From the NCBI GenBank assembly GCA_900544455.1, contig UQVJ01000050.1:1-12856 (forward strand): a stretch of 12,856 nucleotides of DNA. Direction: 5' to 3'. Below, piece by piece: positions 6,979 to 12,856 of the stretch (position 1 is its first letter; each line of letters begins with the position of its first letter). The position numbers and the translations under genes were made by a program. Source of the DNA: an uncultured Eggerthella sp. (GTDB lineage Bacteria; Actinomycetota; Coriobacteriia; Coriobacteriales; Eggerthellaceae). The notes beneath the pieces were generated by a model, which made no database searches, was not told the DNA's origin, and saw only the letters and a list, made by a program, of their open reading frames with translations.

Positions 6979-7554
6979 ATGCCTTCACAACACACCGCAA
7001 ACACACTAGACCTGCTCATCGAGGAAGCGGGCAAACAAGAGATCGGTAACAGGCAGGACCAATTCTACCGTGAACGCCTGAAAGAATTCGATGCATCGGG
7101 TGTCTACCGCGCTCATGCCGATCTGCTTATCAAGCTGATAGAGCCACTACGGGAATTGCTGCCCACAAAGGAAGAATACGACGCCTACGCAAAAGGCAAG
7201 CCATATCCGCAACAAAACGATCCCACGCTTGAAGGAATGCGAAAGCTCGCGAATCCCGCCATCGTCACCGTAAACGAAGCCCGATACTCAGACCACGACG
7301 AGCATCACGTCTGGCAAGAAATGAGCGATGACGATTGGAACGATCTCATGAATAGCGTCGATTTCATCAAGGATTTCTGGGAGGGCGAAGCATATGCCAA
7401 TACCCTCGATCTGGCAAAGGCGGCAATACTCCATACCGTTTTATACAACGATGAGTTGAAGGAGACCGTTTTCAGGGAAGCTGCCGAAATGGTGCGCATC
7501 ATGTCGATCCCCGCCAGAGAACTCAATGCATGGAAGGACCGCCGCCCAATGTAG
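6979..7554 (+). CDS. Acidic helical protein of unknown function, third gene of the clpP operon
   Basis: I do not recognise this 191-aa protein. It starts 10 bp after the ATPase stop with GGGAG about 6 nt before ATG 6979, so it is surely co-transcribed with clpP and the VirD4-like gene. It is acidic and probably mostly alpha-helical, with no signal peptide or membrane segment. A conspicuous stretch at 104-137 is rich in Asp, Glu, His and Trp (for example DHDEHHVWQEMSDDDWNDLM); the His/Asp cluster could bind metal but no known motif is complete. The C-terminus (140-191) looks like a helical bundle ending in PARELNAWKDRRPM. Context suggests an adaptor, effector or regulator for the protease or the ATPase; this is inference only. 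Confidence 0.75.
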   Translation: MPSQHTANTLDLLIEEAGKQEIGNRQDQFYRERLKEFDASGVYRAHADLLIKLIEPLRELLPTKEEYDAYAKGKPYPQQNDPTLEGMRKLANPAIVTVNEARYSDHDEHHVWQEMSDDDWNDLMNSVDFIKDFWEGEAYANTLDLAKAAILHTVLYNDELKETVFREAAEMVRIMSIPARELNAWKDRRPM

Positions 7555-7563
7555 CGAAACGGC

Positions 7564-7605
7564 CGCTTCGCAAACCCGTCCCGCTCATTCACGAGGGACG
7601 AAGCG
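7564..7605 (+). repeat. Two-tier hairpin in the 3' region of the clpP operon
   Basis: CGTCCC (7577-7582) pairs with GGGACG (7595-7600), and just outside it CGCTT (7564-7568) pairs with AAGCG (7601-7605), with an unpaired bulge at 7569-7576. It lies 10 bp after the last stop of the operon, has no T-tract and precedes the real terminator at 7661-7752. It could protect the mRNA 3' end; no function is shown. Confidence 0.45.
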
Positions 7606-7660
7606 CATCCAGTAGAACCCTATGCCCTAAAGCCAAAATGAGGATCCGCATGCACCGAAC

Positions 7661-7752
7661 AACGCCCTCTCACTCGACAATGAACTGCCCTCCATTTCTC
7701 GGTGCCCAAGAAACGGGAGTGAGTTCACAATGAGAGAGGGCGTTTGTTTTTT
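7661..7752 (+). terminator. Rho-independent terminator of the clpP operon with a long inner loop
   Basis: AACGCCCTCTC (7661-7671) and GAGAGGGCGTT (7734-7744) form a perfect 11-bp stem followed by TGTTTTTT (7745-7752). The 62-nt inside is long for a terminator but contains a second stem, TGAACT (7681-7686) with AGTTCA (7722-7727). The T-tract is on the plus-strand side, so it serves the clpP operon. It also lies beyond the 3' end of the convergent nuclease gene, but has no T-tract in that direction. Confidence 0.75.
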
Positions 7753-7779
7753 AGCGCAAAAGACACCCGCGGTGCACAA

Positions 7780-9726
7780 TCAGCCCTCCAAAGCGCGACT
7801 AGCGCCAATTCCCACAGCGTCAAGCAAATCGGAAAGAGCATTTGCGCCAGGAGCAACAGTCGCAATGCCATCAGGCGCGAAAAGCTGCTCCTGAGCCCAC
7901 GCCGACTGCTGCATGGGCTCGAAATGGCATACCTGCCCCCTACCACATAAAAGCCACAGCGCATCAACCCCGCCTGCGCTGCCTCGTGTTTCGAGCTTGT
8001 ACTTACGCAAGCACTCCAGCATGCAGCTCTTCGCATCGCTCTGGGAGCCATCGAAAGCAACCGATGAAACCGTGCGGAATTTGGCATCTAGGACAATGGT
8101 CGTTGTGCCTGAGCCGGACTTCCAAACCATCAGATAGTCGGGCGTCCAATACGAATCAAAACCAGCGGATGTAAGCGTGGTTCTATGCAGGGAGATACCA
8201 TGCTCTTCGCGGTTATCCCCATAAATGACTGGCTGGTAGAACAACGAAACAGATTCATCGCCACGAATCAATCGATACACCGTTGCAACCTGGGATTCGT
8301 TCTGAAAATAACGCGAATCAAGGCTATACTGCGCCTGTTCAATTGGGCAATCGAACGACAACTCATCGGGAACAAACCCCCTGCCCCGCAATGAAGAGAG
8401 CAGCTCGTAGAGAACGAAATACTCATAGAGCTTATCCATTTTCCAGGTGCGAAGAACCAACCCATCGCGATACATCTGGAATTCGCCAAATGAATCCCAC
8501 TCACGCATAAGGGTATGCACCGCTGCGTAGGCAGGTATCTCTTGAAATGCCTTGGTTCTCCTAGGCAAGCGATAGCGAATACTACGCACTCCAGGCATGC
8601 ATCGCTTCAAAGCTGTTACCACACTACGCATTCGCCTCCGAAGAGCGGCGGCTTTTTGGACAAGGGGGCGCTCACGATTAAGGGAGGCTTCCAGCATAAC
8701 CAGCGCCAGAATCAGCCCATCACCATCTTCCATCCCCTTCAGCTGAGACACCATGTTTTCAATATGGTCGATATCGTCTTGCGCCCTGTCGAGTATTCGG
8801 CTAAGTGCTGCAGCAACTGCTTCCGCAAAAGACAGCAATGCACGATTCTCTCTAATGTCAAACGTCTTTCGGGGGTGATCGGTACGAAGATGCGACGGAA
8901 TAACGTAAGATCCGTTCATGCGAAGAGGCGTCTCTGCGGGCACTTCACGCAACACCTCAGGGTTACCTGCAAGCCAAAGCAACTCGCTGCGGCCCAGGCT
9001 ACGCACCTGAGAAGGAGACACCAGAACGCTTGTTTTCACCGTACGACAATGCGCATGGGTACAAAAAAAGTTCAGGTTTGCCTCGTACCCGCGAACCGTC
9101 TTTTCACAAAGAGCCAAAAACGATGACAGCGACTTGGACGAATCGGAGGCAAGACCAGATTCCATCAAGGCCAAGCGATCTTCCTCAACCTGATCAAACC
9201 CAAACATCCAACGGACCGCTTCTTCATCGGCACCAGAAACAAGGGTGTCGATTATACCGAGTACCGATACCTCTTGGTCTTCCCTATCGCACATGCAAGG
9301 AATGTCTTTTGTTGAAAAAGATTCCGTCTTGGATTCAGTCAAACAAAGTCGCAGAGAAATCGATGCGAAGCCATATGTCATCGAAAAGGGATACCACCCA
9401 TCGTCCCTATCGAGTATCAACTGATACAAAGACAGCTGAATTCCATTGATATCCTCGGCATAATTGGCAACCGCGCGCACCTGCAAAGCAATTGGCTCTT
9501 CGCCGTTCAGAGACCACATGATGTCGCCATCGCCCAGAATGGCATCGGTAATCAGAAGCGCGCGATATTTATGCGATTCGTGAACAACACCCTCGGTTGC
9601 CAAATCCAAGCTTGCCGGCGCATAGTTTTCCAACAAAGGAAAGTCGACATGACTTCCCTTTTCGGCATCAACCAGGCGCAGTATCCAGGTATTGGATACT
9701 TTATGCGAAATACTGGTAATAGCCAC
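7780..9726 (-). CDS. McrC-like DUF2357 / PD-(D/E)XK nuclease
   Basis: A 648-aa protein read as the nuclease half of a type IV restriction-like pair. From GTG 9726, the N-terminal 270 residues or so are of the DUF2357 type (beta-rich, no motif I can name), a helical region follows (about 290-390), and a PD-(D/E)XK nuclease domain closes the protein. The nuclease signature is TPDYLMVWKSG with P529-D530, then IVLDAKF with D547 and K549; an upstream helix KLYEYFVLYELL supplies Glu435 and Glu441, and LRKYKL near 573-578 is the following helix. All catalytic residues are present. McrC proteins both activate the McrB motor and cut the target. The gene overlaps the upstream AAA+ gene by 26 bp with this start; an in-frame GTG at 9759 would give a 59-bp overlap. 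No good Shine-Dalgarno decides between them, so translational coupling is likely. Confidence 0.82.
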   Translation of the reverse strand: MAITSISHKVSNTWILRLVDAEKGSHVDFPLLENYAPASLDLATEGVVHESHKYRALLITDAILGDGDIMWSLNGEEPIALQVRAVANYAEDINGIQLSLYQLILDRDDGWYPFSMTYGFASISLRLCLTESKTESFSTKDIPCMCDREDQEVSVLGIIDTLVSGADEEAVRWMFGFDQVEEDRLALMESGLASDSSKSLSSFLALCEKTVRGYEANLNFFCTHAHCRTVKTSVLVSPSQVRSLGRSELLWLAGNPEVLREVPAETPLRMNGSYVIPSHLRTDHPRKTFDIRENRALLSFAEAVAAALSRILDRAQDDIDHIENMVSQLKGMEDGDGLILALVMLEASLNRERPLVQKAAALRRRMRSVVTALKRCMPGVRSIRYRLPRRTKAFQEIPAYAAVHTLMREWDSFGEFQMYRDGLVLRTWKMDKLYEYFVLYELLSSLRGRGFVPDELSFDCPIEQAQYSLDSRYFQNESQVATVYRLIRGDESVSLFYQPVIYGDNREEHGISLHRTTLTSAGFDSYWTPDYLMVWKSGSGTTTIVLDAKFRTVSSVAFDGSQSDAKSCMLECLRKYKLETRGSAGGVDALWLLCGRGQVCHFEPMQQSAWAQEQLFAPDGIATVAPGANALSDLLDAVGIGASRALEG

Positions 9727-12292
9727 TGTCTTCGCCAGCCTCAAGCATATGATCCACACGCGCCTTGGTGAGAGGAAGATTGGTTACCATTGAAAGATCT
9801 TCGAGCAAGCCGCCCAAGCGCTCCTCTGTGCCCGAAAGTACCGGCAGTACCTTTTGGGCAATCGCGTAATCGATGGGAGCATATTGAGACTGAGCCGAAG
9901 AGCAATCCATAACACGTGACGCCGTACGGGCATATGACAACATCATCTTCTGGCTACGCGGACTAACCGGGTAGCGATGACGGGCGCAAAGCTCGATTAC
10001 CTCCTTCATTTTTGCATCAAGCTCAACTCCCAGCAAAACATCACTCTGTGCACCAAATGCACGCTTTAGTGCTTGATAGGAATACATATCTGCCGTATAC
10101 GGATCAAAAGAAACCAGTGGCTCATCAAGATCCTCGAAGTCAAGAGCCTGCGGATCGAGCGTGACTACCCAGCTGCGGTCAAGGAAACGAGGCGAAAGCT
10201 CTTCGGTGGTGTGGTCGAAATTAACGGTGGCAATAAAGCGTAGATAACTAGGGACCTTGAATGACTGGCTGCCCCCCAACGAAAGTTCAAATGGGCCAGA
10301 ACGGAACGAATCGCATACGCGCAAGAACGGCGACCAGTAGTGCTCGATGGAGCTAAGGTTTGCTTCGTCGAGCAGGAACAGGAAAGGAGCAACCTCGCTT
10401 TCCGAAAGCCCCTGTTCACACTCGTTACTCAAAAGCATAAGAGCATCAAACGCTGCAGGATTCGATTTTTCAAGCGTCTTGCTGAACGGGTTGTAATAGC
10501 CGATAAAGTCTTTATAGGAAGTCCAACCCTTTTCAACGGGAACCTCAACAAAGCGCTTTGCCCCGCTGTTCTTCAAGCCAAGGATCTCTGCAAGAATATT
10601 CACAAGTGAGGTTTTGCCAGTGCCGGGCAAACCGGCAAAGGTAGTGATATAAGACTGAGTAAGGCAAATCAGCACATTCGCAACATCGTTTTTAACCATA
10701 TCGCGTCCGTAGCATTCATCAATTTGCCGCACCAGACCATCAAGCAAGACCTTCGGATCCGAGCTGTTGCCGTTGACGGGCTTAAGCAACGCAGGAGCAG
10801 AAGGGGCTGGCTGGCTTTTTTCAACAATAGATTCGCCGCCGAAAGTACCATCAACCGAAGAAACAACCTGCTTCAAGGCAGCGTTTTCAAGAACCTTCCC
10901 AATAAGCGTTTCGTCATCGAGGAAGCCAGCAAGCAATCCATCTATCTGACGCCGCACCGATTCCCTACCTTGCTCCAAGCTGCTTTTCTGTTCCTCGAGC
11001 AAGCGAACCTCACCCAACAAAGCGTTGCGCTCTTCCTGAACCGCTTTCACATGAGAAGCCATTTCCTCTTCAAAGCGCCTACGACGCTCATCGAGCTCCC
11101 CATCGAAGCGCTTAAGCTCATCCTTGACGGCAGAAAGAGATTCCCGCGCTTGCTGAGCAGAAGCGCTCGCCTCCGCGACCTCTGCGGCGTACTGAGCCTT
11201 CTCCATTTCAACGCGCTGACGCACCTGGTCGCTTTCGAGCACCTTATCGTAGAAAGCCCTGAAATGCTCGTTGGAGAGCACGTATTCAGCCAACTGCTGA
11301 GGATCCGCATTCTCTATCGCGGAATCCTTTACCGCATCAGGAAGCGTTGACCAGTTTTCGTACGTGCTCAGCAAACCCAACAAACGAGAACGACGATTAG
11401 GTGTAAGGGGAATTTTCGCCTCTTCATCGAGGCACTTGCCTATTTCACTCTTAAGCGTTCTTACCTGTCCCTTTGACAGGTAACCATCGCAAGAACGCGC
11501 AACCCTGCCCATCGCATCAAGAAGCTCTTTGTCGGTTATCCAGTCGACGGGATCTTCCAGCTTCGCAAATTGAGCAGAGAGCTCATCGGTGCTGAGATAC
11601 TGAGTTACCAAATTGTCCGTATCATCGACAATGTCGATGGAAAACGAGAAAACATCCTCGTCAAATACACCGATGCACAAACCGTAAGAATTGCTTGCAT
11701 GAAGCTGGATGCCGGTGCCCTCAGTGCAAGTTGTTTCAAACGGGCCATAGAGCTTACGTTGACCCTGTTTTCCTTGAGCAACAACGACAAGCTTTGTTTG
11801 CGGCAATGCCGCGGCAGAATAAACATGGACAGGATTCTGCGATGGATGGGTTAAATCAACGACTTCCTGAACATCGATCACCTGGACCAATGAGCCTGAA
11901 AGGGAATGCTTTGAAAGCGGCATGAATTCAACCGAAGAAGCACCCCGCGTGAAAAAGGGATCGATGATGCTGTTGTAGCGTGCGCGCTCATTTTCTGGAT
12001 AGTTGTGGTTACGATTGGGGTGTTCATCGTTTACCCGCATAACAACGATATTGCCAAACATGTCGAATAGGTCACGCGGCGTGGTTCGGCTTGCAACCAT
12101 GGGCAAACACCCATTATCGGGAAATGCGCTGTCTTCAAGGAGAGTAAGAGAATCGTCTTCCACCAAAAACTGAGGATAGGCAAAACACCTGCTCGCACCC
12201 TCGAACAGAGGATAGCTAACATAGGTAAGCAAGTCACGGTGGATGCAATCTTCGATCCTGCTAATTTGCCCTTCGGCAAGAACCATGCTCAT
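9701..12292 (-). CDS. McrB-like coiled-coil AAA+ motor protein
   Basis: An 863-aa protein, much longer than classical McrB (about 460). Residues 1-350 form a mixed region I do not recognise. About 353-455 is a long coiled coil (ALLGEVRLLEEQKSSLEQGR and similar heptads), then a Pro/Ala/Ser linker (about 494-512) and a C-terminal AAA+ module. That module holds Walker A GLPGTGKTS (554-562), WTSYKDFIGYYNP (about 590-602, McrB-type), Walker B FLFLLDEANLSS (637-648) and sensor/arginine region ATVNFDHTTEELSPRFLDRS (about 688-707). The McrB-specific MNTADR motif for GTP is replaced by VNFDHTTEE, so ATP or GTP use is open. It is coupled to the overlapping McrC-like nuclease, as in restriction systems of the McrBC and coiled-coil nuclease tandem kind. 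ATG 12292 is used; GTG 12298 and ATG 12286 are also possible and all have weak ribosome sites. Confidence 0.85.
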   Translation of the reverse strand: MSMVLAEGQISRIEDCIHRDLLTYVSYPLFEGASRCFAYPQFLVEDDSLTLLEDSAFPDNGCLPMVASRTTPRDLFDMFGNIVVMRVNDEHPNRNHNYPENERARYNSIIDPFFTRGASSVEFMPLSKHSLSGSLVQVIDVQEVVDLTHPSQNPVHVYSAAALPQTKLVVVAQGKQGQRKLYGPFETTCTEGTGIQLHASNSYGLCIGVFDEDVFSFSIDIVDDTDNLVTQYLSTDELSAQFAKLEDPVDWITDKELLDAMGRVARSCDGYLSKGQVRTLKSEIGKCLDEEAKIPLTPNRRSRLLGLLSTYENWSTLPDAVKDSAIENADPQQLAEYVLSNEHFRAFYDKVLESDQVRQRVEMEKAQYAAEVAEASASAQQARESLSAVKDELKRFDGELDERRRRFEEEMASHVKAVQEERNALLGEVRLLEEQKSSLEQGRESVRRQIDGLLAGFLDDETLIGKVLENAALKQVVSSVDGTFGGESIVEKSQPAPSAPALLKPVNGNSSDPKVLLDGLVRQIDECYGRDMVKNDVANVLICLTQSYITTFAGLPGTGKTSLVNILAEILGLKNSGAKRFVEVPVEKGWTSYKDFIGYYNPFSKTLEKSNPAAFDALMLLSNECEQGLSESEVAPFLFLLDEANLSSIEHYWSPFLRVCDSFRSGPFELSLGGSQSFKVPSYLRFIATVNFDHTTEELSPRFLDRSWVVTLDPQALDFEDLDEPLVSFDPYTADMYSYQALKRAFGAQSDVLLGVELDAKMKEVIELCARHRYPVSPRSQKMMLSYARTASRVMDCSSAQSQYAPIDYAIAQKVLPVLSGTEERLGGLLEDLSMVTNLPLTKARVDHMLEAGEDSGYYQYFA

Positions 12293-12298
12293 AGCCAC

Positions 12299-12562
12299 TG
12301 CTTTCTATTGAGTAGTACTTAATCAAGGGCAAAAACCCAGTAAGAACGTACACTAAAACAAAGCACAGCAACAGAAGAATGGGGCGCTTTTTCTTGGATG
12401 TACACTGCAATGCCGAGCACGCTTTCCGCCCGGTGCGAAGATTCCGTAAAGCCTATATAAAAGAAGGCTTCTAGCTATTCATGGCTGACATCTTGCTTTA
12501 GGCTGAATTACGCAAATTTATGCCCAGTAGATGGGCTTTCCATATCAATCAGAAGGAACCAC
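12299..12562. other. Divergent intergenic region between the McrB-like gene and prfC
   Basis: These 264 bp separate two genes that point away from each other, so promoters for both must lie here. I can see no ORF or RNA gene. On the minus strand no strong -35/-10 pair precedes the McrB-like gene. Two dyads face prfC: AAGCCT (12449-12454) with AGGCTT (12465-12470), which encloses a TATAAA (12456-12461), and GCCCA (12522-12526) with TGGGC (12532-12536), 16 nt before the prfC ribosome site. Confidence 0.45.
12456..12461 (+). promoter_or_regulatory. Possible -10 box for prfC
   Basis: TATAAA lies in the loop of a 6-bp inverted repeat (12449-12454 / 12465-12470) and about 100 bp before the prfC start. 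A convincing -35 box is not present 16-18 bp upstream, so this is a weak call. Confidence 0.25.
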
Positions 12563-12856
12563 ATGTCAAACCTGCAAGAGGAAATTGCGTCTAGACGCAC
12601 GTTTGCCATCATCTCCCACCCCGACGCTGGCAAAACCACCCTTACTGAAAAGCTGCTGTTGTATACCGGCAGCATCCAGACAGCTGGCTCGGTTAAAGGC
12701 AAAAGCAGCTCCAAGCACGCCGTTTCCGACTGGATGGACATCGAAAAGGAACGCGGCATTTCCGTTACCTCTTCGGTTCTGCAATTCAACTACGATGGTT
12801 GCTGCGTAAACATCCTTGACACCCCGGGCCATCAAGACTTTTCAGAAGACACGTAC
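12563..12856 (+). CDS. prfC: Peptide chain release factor 3, 5' part
   Basis: The first 98 residues of a translational GTPase that runs off the window. The N-terminus SNLQEEIASRRTFAIISHPDAGKTT is characteristic of release factor RF3, which recycles RF1 and RF2 from the ribosome after termination. G1 is SHPDAGKTT (18-26), the switch-I region is DIEKERGISVTSSV (59-72) and G3 is DTPGH (86-90). The segment GSVKGKSSSKHAVSDWMDIEKERGISV is RF3-like rather than EF-G-like, because the SxHAVSDWM motif replaces the EF-G equivalent. RBS AAGGA (12553-12557) lies 5 nt before ATG 12563. The gene is divergent from the McrB-like gene and probably marks the return to core chromosome. Confidence 0.93.
   Translation, partial: MSNLQEEIASRRTFAIISHPDAGKTTLTEKLLLYTGSIQTAGSVKGKSSSKHAVSDWMDIEKERGISVTSSVLQFNYDGCCVNILDTPGHQDFSEDTY

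Noticed and set aside
4935..7554. Integrative conjugative element
   Set aside because: Only a VirD4-like ATPase points to conjugation; there is no relaxase, mating-pore protein, integrase, tRNA edge or flanking repeat in the window.
10724..11350. A 208-codon plus-strand ORF opposite the McrB-like gene
   Set aside because: It mirrors the coiled-coil coding region on the other strand, shows no motif, and is explained by codon bias of the real gene.

Overview
The window looks like chromosomal DNA of a Gram-positive-type bacterium with moderate GC: genes are dense, Shine-Dalgarno sequences are strong (AAAGGAGG before ygiQ), and GTG and possibly TTG starts occur. The gene types (a small deformylase-like protein, a 170-aa nitroreductase, YgiQ, PrfC) would fit an anaerobic Coriobacteriia/Eggerthellales-like organism. 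That placement is inference from protein style only, not from any search.

Layout: 1-1802 (+) holds the 3' part of a peptide-deformylase-like gene that lacks the usual catalytic Glu, a strong terminator, an alpha/beta-hydrolase esterase and a nitroreductase. 2001-4247 (-) is ygiQ, a radical SAM protein with a long basic tail. A 690-bp gap (4248-4934) contains a possible 39-aa leader ORF and several hairpins. 4935-7554 (+) is a compact operon: an intact ClpP-like protease, a VirD4/TraG-like ATPase with no membrane segment, and an acidic protein I do not recognise. It ends at a terminator at 7661-7752. 7780-12292 (-) is a convergent two-gene module: an McrB-like coiled-coil AAA+ protein and an overlapping McrC-like DUF2357/PD-(D/E)XK nuclease, a type IV restriction-like system. 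12563-12856 (+) is the 5' end of prfC.

The housekeeping-like genes at the two ends flank an accessory block of about 7.5 kb. The McrBC-like pair is a probable defence system resembling the coiled-coil nuclease tandem (CoCoNuT) class. The clpP / VirD4-like / unknown operon is the best candidate for an undescribed system: it joins a protease that normally needs a AAA+ unfoldase to a DNA-pump-type ATPase, with no relaxase, mating-pore gene or integrase in view. A functional link between its three genes, or between the two modules, is inference from arrangement. I found no tRNA, rRNA, CRISPR array, insertion sequence or integrase.
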